Of a DNA stretch of 64,000 nucleotides, positions 1-6,824 are shown in pieces (within the stretch, counting starts at the first letter, position 1; the number at the start of each line of letters is the position of its first letter). The position numbers and the translations under genes are program-made. Source of the stretch: Ardenticatenaceae bacterium (lineage in GTDB: Bacteria; Chloroflexota; Anaerolineae; Promineifilales; Promineifilaceae); the NCBI GenBank assembly GCA_020634395.1, contig JACKBU010000017.1, forward strand, positions 1 to 64,000. The letters are read 5' to 3'. Under the pieces are notes generated by a model. That model searched no databases and was not told the DNA's origin. It saw nothing but the letters and a program-made list of their open reading frames with translations.

Positions 1-83
1 CTCAAGGCCAAAGATATAGGGCTGCTCTAACACGGCCGTGCTCTGTCGCTGGGATTCGTCACCTATCTCTTCTCACCCATCCG

Positions 84-722
84 TCACTCTAGATCTTCAT
101 ACACGATGACCACAAAGCGCTTGGGGCCATGCACGCCCACGGCCATTGTCTGCTCAATGTCGGCCGTTTTGCTGGGGCCGCTGATGAGGGTAATGTTGGC
201 CGGGGTGTTTCCCTGCCGCGCCTGTGTCCAGGTGAAAATGTCGCTGGTAAGCCGCGACGTGGGCAGCAGGACGATGTGGATGGGCGGCAGCAGCGTCGCC
301 AGGCGGCTGTGGTTGGGGCCGCTGCTGACGATGACGGAGCCGGTTTCTGCCAGGGCGGCGTCGGCGCTGCTGATGCCGGCGTCGGCGACGGCGCAAAACG
401 CGCGCAGGTCGCCTGCCGTCTGCCCGACCAGGTGGAACTGGATGTGGGGAAAACGGCCGTGCCAATCCCCTCCTCGTTCCACCACATCCCCATTCACCAC
501 CACCGATTTCGCGTCGATTTCTTCCAGCAGGCGGGCGAGTTCGGCAACGGCCGTTTCCCAATCCGCCGCCTGCCGCACCTCGCCCTTGGCCCCTTTCACC
601 GCCTGGGCAAACTGCGCCGTCAGGTCGGCAAAATCCTGCCGCGACCGCCACACCGGCGGCAGCGCCGTCGCCCCATCACCCGCCGCTCGCAGCCGTTCTA
701 AAATTTCTTCTCGTGCGTTCAT
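84..722 (-). CDS. lutC: Lactate utilization protein C (LUD domain)
   Basis: Encodes 212 aa of the LutC/YkgG family, one of three parts of the iron-sulfur L-lactate dehydrogenase LutABC, which oxidises lactate to pyruvate in the cytoplasm. The LUD-domain signature GISSADAALAETGSVIVSS is visible in the middle, as in LutB, followed by the family's LLPPIHIVLLP segment. The ATG at 722 was chosen because GGAGAA lies six bases upstream and the homologous N-terminus starts with MNAREEIL; the longer open frame runs through a repeat. It is the last gene of a lutABC operon on the minus strand. A 71-bp gap holding an inverted repeat separates it from lutB. Confidence 0.9.
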   Translation of the reverse strand: MNAREEILERLRAAGDGATALPPVWRSRQDFADLTAQFAQAVKGAKGEVRQAADWETAVAELARLLEEIDAKSVVVNGDVVERGGDWHGRFPHIQFHLVGQTAGDLRAFCAVADAGISSADAALAETGSVIVSSGPNHSRLATLLPPIHIVLLPTSRLTSDIFTWTQARQGNTPANITLISGPSKTADIEQTMAVGVHGPKRFVVIVYEDLE

Positions 723-740
723 GTTGTTCTCCAAAGGAAA

Positions 741-809
741 GAGACTAGAGACTGGTAGACAATCTCCAAACTCCAGTCTCCAGTCTCTAGTCATTAGTCT
801 CCAGTCTCC
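741..809. repeat. GAGACTGGAGA-family inverted repeat between lutB and lutC
   Basis: Copies of AGAGACTGG on the left face CTCCAGTCTC copies on the right, so the stretch can fold into a hairpin. Related copies lie at 20844-20897 and 25377-25406. The repeat reaches into lutB: its last codons (VETGD) and TAA stop at 794-796 are built from the repeat sequence. Confidence 0.75.
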
Positions 810-2209
810 ACTTCCCCATCCGCCCACATCTGCCGGAACGATTTTTCCGGCAGGGTCGGCGGGCGGCGCTCGCCGATGAGGTTAATGGGCAGTTGGAGCT
901 GGTTGTCTTGCAGGAACGGCCGTTGCCCCACTCTTGCCAATCCCGTCGCCAGCTTCCAAAGGGACGTATTGCTCATCATCGCCGCCACGGCGCGTTCCGC
1001 CAGCGCCTCCGGCCCGGCGATGATGCCCTCGTCTACCTCGTCTTTGCGCAGCTGCAGCAGCATGCGCGGCAGGTCGATGCGCACCGGGCAGACGTCTTTG
1101 CAGGCGCCGCACAGGCTGCTGGCGTGGGGCAGCGCCTCGTACTTTTCCAGGCCGAACAGCAGCGGCGAGACCACCGCGCCGATGGGGCCGGAGTAGGGGC
1201 TGCCGTAGGCGTGGCCGCCCGCTTCGCGGTAAACTGGGCAGACGTTCAGGCAGGCGCCGCAGCGCAGGCATTGCAGGACTTCTTCGTAGGGTGTGTTGAG
1301 GAGTTTGGAACGGCCGTTATCCACCAGCACCACATGCACTTCTTGCGGGCCGTCCTCGTCGCCGGGGCGGGCCGGGCCGCTGATGGCCGTGGTGTAGATG
1401 GACAGCGGCTGGCCGGTGGCGCTGCGCGCCAGCAGGCTCAGCCAGACGGCCGCTTCGTCCCAGGTGGGGGCGATTTTTTCCAGGCCCATCACGGCCACGT
1501 GCACGCGGGGCAGGCTGGTGACCATACGGCCGTTCCCCTCATTGGTCACCAGCACCACGCTGCCGGTTTCGGCGACGGCGATGTTGCCGCCGCTGACGCC
1601 CATGTCGGCGGCCAGGAATTTTTCGCGCAGCAGGCGGCGGGCCACGGCCGTGAGCGCCGGAATATCCGCCGCCGACAGCGCTTCGCCCGATTCATGCTCA
1701 AACAATTCGATGACCTGCCCCTTGGTTTTATGCACTGCCGGGGCGATGATGTGGTAGGGCGGTTCCTGCGATAACTGGATAATCCACTCGCCGAGGTCGG
1801 TTTCCACTGTTTCGATGCCTGCATTTTGCAGCGCATGGTTCAGGCGGATTTCTTCGGTCATCATGGATTTGCTTTTGGCGACCAGCTTCACATCGTGGGC
1901 CTGGGCGATGTCCAGGACAATTTGGGTGGCTTCTTCGGGGGTGCGCGCCCAATGGACGTGGGCGCCGTTGGCCTGCGCGTTGCGCTCGAAGGTTTCCAGA
2001 TGGTGGGCCAGGTTGGCGATGGTGCGGCTGCGGATTTGCTTCAGGTGATCGCGCAGCTCTTCGACGGCGGGAATGGCGTCCAGGGCGCTGCCGCGCGCCT
2101 CGCGGAAGTGGGACAGCGCCCGGTCCAGCGCCCCTTGCAGACGCACGTCTTCAATGGCGATGGTGGCGCTTTGCCGGAAATGGGTGAAGGTGCTGCCTTG
2201 GGCGCTCAT
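794..2209 (-). CDS. lutB: Lactate utilization iron-sulfur protein B
   Basis: Encodes 471 aa. Residues about 50-300 form a LUD domain (GVSGGNIAVAETGSVVLVTN, 204-223). It is followed by two ferredoxin-type cluster motifs: CLRCGACLNVCP (Cys 314, 317, 320, 324) and SSLCGACKDVCP (Cys 367, 370, 374), then the usual LutB C-terminal region. It is the electron-transfer subunit of the LutABC lactate dehydrogenase. The ATG at 2209 overlaps the lutA stop as ATGA, so translation is probably coupled. The length is normal for the family. The last residues derive from an intergenic-type repeat. Confidence 0.94.
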   Translation of the reverse strand: MSAQGSTFTHFRQSATIAIEDVRLQGALDRALSHFREARGSALDAIPAVEELRDHLKQIRSRTIANLAHHLETFERNAQANGAHVHWARTPEEATQIVLDIAQAHDVKLVAKSKSMMTEEIRLNHALQNAGIETVETDLGEWIIQLSQEPPYHIIAPAVHKTKGQVIELFEHESGEALSAADIPALTAVARRLLREKFLAADMGVSGGNIAVAETGSVVLVTNEGNGRMVTSLPRVHVAVMGLEKIAPTWDEAAVWLSLLARSATGQPLSIYTTAISGPARPGDEDGPQEVHVVLVDNGRSKLLNTPYEEVLQCLRCGACLNVCPVYREAGGHAYGSPYSGPIGAVVSPLLFGLEKYEALPHASSLCGACKDVCPVRIDLPRMLLQLRKDEVDEGIIAGPEALAERAVAAMMSNTSLWKLATGLARVGQRPFLQDNQLQLPINLIGERRPPTLPEKSFRQMWADGEVETGD

Positions 2210-2949
2210 CGGGTGGCCTTCTCTAGCATGGTGGCGATGTGCTCGACCGGCGGCTGGTTGTCGGTGAGGCCGCGCATTTGCATGAGGCAGCCGGGGTCGG
2301 CGGTGACGAGGGTGGCGGCGGCGGTGGCCTGGGCCTGGCGCAGCTTTTCGGCGGTCATGGCGTTGGAGACTTCGGGCATGCGCACGGAGAAGAGGCCGCC
2401 AAAGCCGCAGCAGCGTTCGGACTCTTCCATTTCTTGGATGGTGTAGCCGGCGGCTTGCAGCGCCTGGCGCGGCTCGTTTTTCAGGCCGAGGAGGCGGCAC
2501 ATGTGGCAGGAATCGTGGTAGGTGATCGGTTCGGGCTGGGGAGTGGGGTGTTGGGACACGGCCGTTTCTTCCCAATGCGCCTCCTTCATCAAAAACTCGC
2601 TCAATTCATACGTTTTCTTCGCCAGCCGCAGGGCGCGGTAATAATATTTCGGTTCGTTTTCCAGCAGGTGCGGGTATTCCTGGCGAATCATCGTCGTGCA
2701 GGAGCCGCTGGGCAGCACGACGACTTCTTGGTCGGCCAGGACATCTACTGTGCGGCGGGCCAGGCGCCGCGCTTCGTCGTGAAAACCGCTGTTGAAGAAC
2801 GGCTGACCGCAGCAGGTTTGCTCGGCGGGGAAGTCCACTTCGTACCCGGCGCGGCGCAGCACCTTGACCGTGTCTACACCCACGTCGGGCATAAGCTGGT
2901 CGATGACGCAGGTGACAAAGAGGGCAATCCGTTTCTGTTGGTCAATCAT
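2206..2949 (-). CDS. lutA: Lactate utilization protein A (CCG domain)
   Basis: Encodes 247 aa with two CCG cysteine-rich domains typical of LutA/GlpC/heterodisulfide-reductase-like proteins: TCCGQPFFNSG (Cys 46-47) and ERCCGFGGLFS near residue 180, each preceded by an upstream Cys (VTCVID; SCHMCR). These motifs bind iron-sulfur clusters. It is the first gene of the lutABC operon, with the stop overlapping the lutB start. The ATG at 2949 is preceded by GGAGGTTT. The cluster suggests growth on lactate with electrons passed to the quinone pool. Confidence 0.93.
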   Translation of the reverse strand: MIDQQKRIALFVTCVIDQLMPDVGVDTVKVLRRAGYEVDFPAEQTCCGQPFFNSGFHDEARRLARRTVDVLADQEVVVLPSGSCTTMIRQEYPHLLENEPKYYYRALRLAKKTYELSEFLMKEAHWEETAVSQHPTPQPEPITYHDSCHMCRLLGLKNEPRQALQAAGYTIQEMEESERCCGFGGLFSVRMPEVSNAMTAEKLRQAQATAAATLVTADPGCLMQMRGLTDNQPPVEHIATMLEKATR

Positions 2950-2962
2950 GAATAAACCTCCA

Positions 2963-3004
2963 ATAAGCTGTTAGCTGTAATCTTTTAGCTGTAAGCTGTA
3001 GGCT
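2963..3004. repeat. TAGCTGTAAGCTGT-family intergenic repeat
   Basis: Imperfect repeats of TTAGCTGTAA and AGCTGTAAGCTGTAGGCT lie just upstream of lutA. A related block occurs at 52583-52647. Short direct and inverted copies of the same heptamer can pair. The rest of the 332-bp gap up to 3281 shows only the next repeat block (3142-3265) and no gene. Confidence 0.6.
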
Positions 3005-3141
3005 GGGTGGTCGTGAAGGTGGGCCGCTGCCGTGAGAAACAGGATAGAAGAAGGCTAGAAGGCGTCGGCAACCTTACGGATGTTGGTTATTATTCTCTAT
3101 GAAATGGCGAGAAATGCTACCGAAAGGGAAGATTCCTTATT

Positions 3142-3265
3142 GTTAGTTGGTTGGTTGGCTGGTTAGTTAGTTGGTTAGTTGGTTGGTTGGTTAGTTGGCT
3201 GATGTCCTGAACCAACCAACAAACCATCAAACCAACTAACCATCAAACCAACAAACCATCAAACT
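3142..3265. repeat. GGTTGGTTAGTT / AACCAACTAACC inverted low-complexity repeat
   Basis: About 60 bp of GGTT/AGTT tetramers are followed by about 55 bp of the complementary AACC/AACT/AAACC pattern, so the two halves can form one long stem around TGATGTCC. It ends 16 bp before the ABC exporter start. Similar blocks lie at 19575-19646 and, inside a coding sequence, at 54121-54178. Confidence 0.75.
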
Positions 3266-3281
3266 ATCTTCGGAGAAACGA

Positions 3282-5105
3282 ATGGCTTTTAGAATGAGAC
3301 GGATGGGGCGGGAGTATGAGGCGGATGGATCGCAACGGCCGTCACGCTTGACGCGGGAGCAGGTGAATACCTTTAGACGGCTGCTGCAGTATGTACGGCC
3401 GTATCTCAAATGGATGATCCTGTCCATCTTCATGCTGCTGATTAGCGTGTCGCTGGGGCTGATTTTGCCGCTGGTGATCCGCAATCTGGTGGATATTGTG
3501 CTGGTGGATAAGAACTTTGCCCGGCTGAATCAGCTGGCGGCGGGTTTGTTTGTGGTCTTTATCTTGCAGGGCGTGACCAGTTTTGTGAACCAGATTTCGC
3601 TGGCCTACGTGGGCGAGAACGTGGTGGCCGATATCCGGGTGCAGGTGTACAGCCACCTGCAAACGCTGTCGCTGAAATACTTCACCGATAACCGCACCGG
3701 GGAGATTGTGTCGCGGGTGACGAATGACGTGATTTTGCTGCAAACGGCCGTTACCGACAATCTGGTCGCGCTCCTGCGGCAAGCCATCACCCTGGTCGGC
3801 GCGACGATCCTGCTGTTTGTGCTGGATTGGCGGCTGACCCTGATTATCCTGGTGGGCATCCCGCCGGTGACGCTGACGATGGTCTGGCTGGGGCGCAAAA
3901 TCCGCCGCGAGGCCAAAGCGGTGCAAGATGCACTGGCCCAGGGCGCCAACGTGCTGGAAGAGACCATTTCCGGCGTGCGGATTGTGAAGTCGTTTGCCCG
4001 CGAGGAGTATGAAATTGCCCGTTTCACGGCGCGCGTAACGGACATCTTCGATGCGGCGATGCGCCGGGCCAAAATTGGGGCTGTTTTGGGGCCAATTATT
4101 GGCTTTATGGCCTTTGCCTCGATCACCATCACGCTCTGGTTTGGCAGTTATGAGGTGATTCAGGGGCAGCTGACGGCCGGGGACCTGGTGGCGTATCTGA
4201 TTTATACCATGCTGGTGGCCACGCCGCTGGCTTCGCTGGCCGGGTTGTATGCCCAGTTCCAGGCGGCGATTGGGGCGACGGAGCGGTTGTTTGACTTGCT
4301 GGATACGCAGCCGGATATTGTCAGCCCGCCGGATGCGCCGCTGCTGCCAGCGGTGCAGGGCGAGGTGGTTTTTAGCGACGTGAGTTTTGCCTACAGCACG
4401 GCCGTTGCCGTCTTGCGTTCTGTCTCCTTTACGGCGCAGCCCGGACAGATTATTGCCCTGGTGGGCCCGAGCGGGGCGGGCAAATCGACCCTGGTGAGCC
4501 TGATTCCCCGCTTTTGGGATGTGGATAACGGCCGTATCGCCCTCGACGGCCACGACATCCGCGACGTGAACCTGCGCAGCCTGCGCGAACAAATCGGCAT
4601 TGTGCCCCAGGAAACCACGTTGTTCTCCGACACCGTGTATAACAACATCCGCTACGGCAAGCTGGATGCCACCCGCGAGGAAATTGAGGCCGCCGCCCGC
4701 GCCGCCAATGCCCATGACTTCATTTTGCATGATTTGCCGGAGGGATATAACACGCCGGTCGGCGAGCGCGGGGTGAAGTTAAGCGGCGGGCAGCGCCAGC
4801 GGGTAGCCATCGCCCGCGCCCTGCTCAAAAATCCGCGCATTCTCATTCTGGATGAGGCCACCTCCTCGCTGGACAGCGAGAGCGAAAGTCTGGTGCAGGA
4901 GGCGTTGGAGCGCCTGATGGAAGGGCGCACCTCTTTTGTGATAGCCCACCGCCTCAGCACGGTGGTCAATGCGGATTGGGTGCTGGTCTTGAATGAGGGG
5001 CAGATTGTGGAGCAGGGCACGCACGCGGATTTGTTGGGGCAGGTGGATGGGTTGTACGCGCGGCTTCACCAGATGCAGTTCGGCAGTGTGGAATTGATCG
5101 TTTAG
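3282..5105 (+). CDS. ABC exporter, fused membrane and ATPase domains
   Basis: Encodes 607 aa with the layout of MsbA/LmrA/BmrA-type half-transporters. A six-helix membrane domain spans about residues 45-330, followed by a nucleotide-binding domain. Visible motifs are Walker A GPSGAGKST (395-403), signature LSGGQ (500-504), Walker B ILILDEA (Asp 524, Glu 525) and the switch His in IAHRLST. It should act as a homodimer exporting a lipid or drug; the substrate cannot be told. The ATG at 3282 follows CGGAGAAACG. It stands alone, with a repeat block upstream and hairpins downstream. Confidence 0.93.
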   Translation: MAFRMRRMGREYEADGSQRPSRLTREQVNTFRRLLQYVRPYLKWMILSIFMLLISVSLGLILPLVIRNLVDIVLVDKNFARLNQLAAGLFVVFILQGVTSFVNQISLAYVGENVVADIRVQVYSHLQTLSLKYFTDNRTGEIVSRVTNDVILLQTAVTDNLVALLRQAITLVGATILLFVLDWRLTLIILVGIPPVTLTMVWLGRKIRREAKAVQDALAQGANVLEETISGVRIVKSFAREEYEIARFTARVTDIFDAAMRRAKIGAVLGPIIGFMAFASITITLWFGSYEVIQGQLTAGDLVAYLIYTMLVATPLASLAGLYAQFQAAIGATERLFDLLDTQPDIVSPPDAPLLPAVQGEVVFSDVSFAYSTAVAVLRSVSFTAQPGQIIALVGPSGAGKSTLVSLIPRFWDVDNGRIALDGHDIRDVNLRSLREQIGIVPQETTLFSDTVYNNIRYGKLDATREEIEAAARAANAHDFILHDLPEGYNTPVGERGVKLSGGQRQRVAIARALLKNPRILILDEATSSLDSESESLVQEALERLMEGRTSFVIAHRLSTVVNADWVLVLNEGQIVEQGTHADLLGQVDGLYARLHQMQFGSVELIV

Positions 5106-5109
5106 ACCG

Positions 5110-5182
5110 GACAGGTTTCAGAAAACCTGTCAGGTCTCTCTACCTCGGAGATTGGACCAATCTTCTTAGATTGGTCCAATCT
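5110..5182. repeat. Two hairpins: ACAGGTTT stem and AGATTGGACCAATCT pair
   Basis: The arms at 5110-5118 and 5123-5131 form a small stem just after the exporter stop. At 5149-5163 and 5168-5182 lie AGATTGGACCAATCT and AGATTGGTCCAATCT. Each is a near-perfect 15-bp palindrome, and together they form an inverted pair. The same 15-mer recurs at 15562-15576 and, as a similar pair, at 58571-58603. It may act as a terminator or protein site, but no T-run follows. Confidence 0.7.
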
Positions 5183-5187
5183 GTTCC

Positions 5188-5460
5188 GTGCACCGGCCAT
5201 TTTGTGCCGTGAACCAGTCGTTTTACCCCACGCACCGGCTATTTTATGCCATGCACCAGCCATTTTGTGTCATGCACCAGCCATTTTGCCCCGTGCACCA
5301 GCCATTTTGCGCCGTGCACCAGCCATTTTGCGCCATGCACCAGCCATTTTGCCCCGTGCACCAGCCATTTTGTGCCATGCACCAGCCATTTTGTGCCATG
5401 CACCAGCCTTTTTGTGCCATGCACCAGCCATTTTGCCCCGTGCACCGGCGGTTTTCTTAG
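5188..5460. repeat. 21-bp tandem repeat, 13 units
   Basis: Thirteen consecutive 21-bp units share the core TGCACCAGCCATTTTG. The central nine are nearly identical. The first three (from 5188) and the last (5440-5460) have diverged, as expected when unequal exchange homogenises the middle. The period is a multiple of three, so frames stay open on both strands (MHQPFCA-like on plus, VHGTKWL-like on minus). No ribosome site precedes either frame, so I treat it as a non-coding minisatellite. It ends 24 bp from the 3' end of ctaB. Confidence 0.9.
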
Positions 5461-5484
5461 TTAAGCGTCAGGAAACGGCCGTTT

Positions 5485-6387
5485 TCACCCCCGAAACAGC
5501 AGTTGGTCCACCATCATACACAAAAAAAGCAGCGCCAGATACGCCGACGAATACTTATACATCTGCCGCGCCGCCGGTTTGGTCGCCTGCCGCAGCAGCC
5601 GCAGCGCTCTACCCAGCAGCGCCGCGCCCAACAGCGCCGCCGCTACAAAGTAAAAGTAGCCCAACACCTGAAAAGGCAGCGGCAGCAGCGTCAGAATCAC
5701 CAACTGCAGCGAATAGAGCACAATCTGGATGCGCGTCGTCTCCTCCCCGTGCGCCACGGGCAGCATCGGCACGTCGGCGCGTTTGTAGTCGGCGTTTACC
5801 AGCACCGCCAGCGCCCAACTGTGTGGCGGCGTCCACAAAAAGATGATGGCAAACAGAATAAAGGCCCCGGCAGACAGCCCGTTGGTGGCCGCCGCCCAGC
5901 CCACCAGCACCGGCATGGCTCCGGCCCCGCCGCCAATGACAATATTCAGGGCGCCGCGCCGTTTGAGCAGGATGGTATAGACGAAGATGTAGTAGACCAT
6001 GCCGATAAAGGCCAGCACGGCCGTTAACCTGTTGTCCCCCCAGCCTAAAACAACCAGCGACAAAGCCAGCAGTGCCAGGCCGAACAGCAGGGCGCGCTCC
6101 GGCGACACCCGGCCGGCCGGTATGGGGCGGTTCTTGGTGCGCGACATACGGCCGTCGATGTCCCGGTCCAGGTACTGGTTCAGAACGCCGGAACCCGACG
6201 CCGCCAGCCAGCCGCCAACGGCCGTGGCCAGCACCGTTTGCAGGGGCAGATTGTGGCCCTGCGCCGCCACCACCATCGCCGTCAGCGTCGTAAACAGCAG
6301 CAGCAGCACAATCCGCGGCTTGGTCAACTGTAAATAATCCTGAAACGTGCGCCGCGCCGGGCTGAGCGTGGTGGATCGTGTGGTCAT
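5485..6387 (-). CDS. ctaB: Protoheme IX farnesyltransferase (heme O synthase)
   Basis: Encodes 300 aa of the UbiA prenyltransferase superfamily. It converts heme B to heme O in the membrane, the step before heme A for the oxidase encoded upstream. The first Asp-rich motif NQYLDRDIDGRMSRTKNRP is at residues 70-88, as in CtaB/CyoE. About eight or nine hydrophobic helices follow the start (LTKPRIVLLLLFTTLTAM). The ATG at 6387 overlaps the stop of the cupredoxin-like gene as ATGA. It is the last gene of the respiratory operon and ends beside the 21-bp minisatellite. Confidence 0.94.
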   Translation of the reverse strand: MTTRSTTLSPARRTFQDYLQLTKPRIVLLLLFTTLTAMVVAAQGHNLPLQTVLATAVGGWLAASGSGVLNQYLDRDIDGRMSRTKNRPIPAGRVSPERALLFGLALLALSLVVLGWGDNRLTAVLAFIGMVYYIFVYTILLKRRGALNIVIGGGAGAMPVLVGWAAATNGLSAGAFILFAIIFLWTPPHSWALAVLVNADYKRADVPMLPVAHGEETTRIQIVLYSLQLVILTLLPLPFQVLGYFYFVAAALLGAALLGRALRLLRQATKPAARQMYKYSSAYLALLFLCMMVDQLLFRG

Positions 6388-6815
6388 TGCGCCTCCGTTA
6401 CTTCAATCACGCCCATCATTTTGGGCATCGCCTGGCTTTTGCTTACAAACAGATACGTGCCAGGCGTGTCGAATGTGTAGGACCAATCCTCGCCCGGATA
6501 CAGAACCCCGGACTCCCAGGCGGCCAGGCCGTCAGACGGCCGTGCGCCCGTCAGCGTTTCTACTTCGTCAGGATTAAACGTCACCGTCTGCGGATACAGG
6601 CCGGTATTGGTCCACGTCACCGTTGCCCCCGGCCCAACCGTCAGGCTGGATGGCTCAAAGTGGCTCTGGCTGTCCGCCATAACCACCCGAATCTGATAAT
6701 GCTCGTTGTCACGGGCGGCTTCCATGTCGGCGCAGCCGGCCAGAAACAGCAAGCTGCCGCCCAATGCCAGCAGCCAGAGGAACAATCGTCCCCACTTGTT
6801 TTGCTTCGCGCTCAT
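6384..6815 (-). CDS. Cupredoxin-like lipoprotein lacking copper ligands
   Basis: Encodes 143 aa with a lipoprotein signal (lipobox LAGC, Cys28) and a plastocyanin/amicyanin-like fold, seen in GPGATVTWTNTGLYPQTVTF and PGEDWSYTFDTPGTY. Compared with the usual pattern (PHTVTF, then a C-x2-H-x-M loop), the first His is Gln76, Cys is Ser125 and the second His is Gln128. Only Met130 remains, so type I copper binding looks lost. The ATG at 6815 has GAGGTG five bases upstream; a GTG two codons earlier is the alternative. It sits between the GMC oxidoreductase and ctaB, so an oxidase assembly or structural role is possible. Confidence 0.8.
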   Translation of the reverse strand: MSAKQNKWGRLFLWLLALGGSLLFLAGCADMEAARDNEHYQIRVVMADSQSHFEPSSLTVGPGATVTWTNTGLYPQTVTFNPDEVETLTGARPSDGLAAWESGVLYPGEDWSYTFDTPGTYLFVSKSQAMPKMMGVIEVTEAQ

Positions 6816-6824
6816 CGCCACACC

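Noticed and set aside
1..83. Gene at the left edge
   Set aside because: Too short and no coding pattern; one ACGGCCGT copy only.
5188..5460. Repetitive peptide genes on both strands
   Set aside because: The frames are open only because a 21-bp unit without stops is repeated. No ribosome site or promoter precedes them.
5188..5460. CRISPR array
   Set aside because: Units are directly abutted with no unique spacers, the period is 21 bp, and no cas gene lies nearby.
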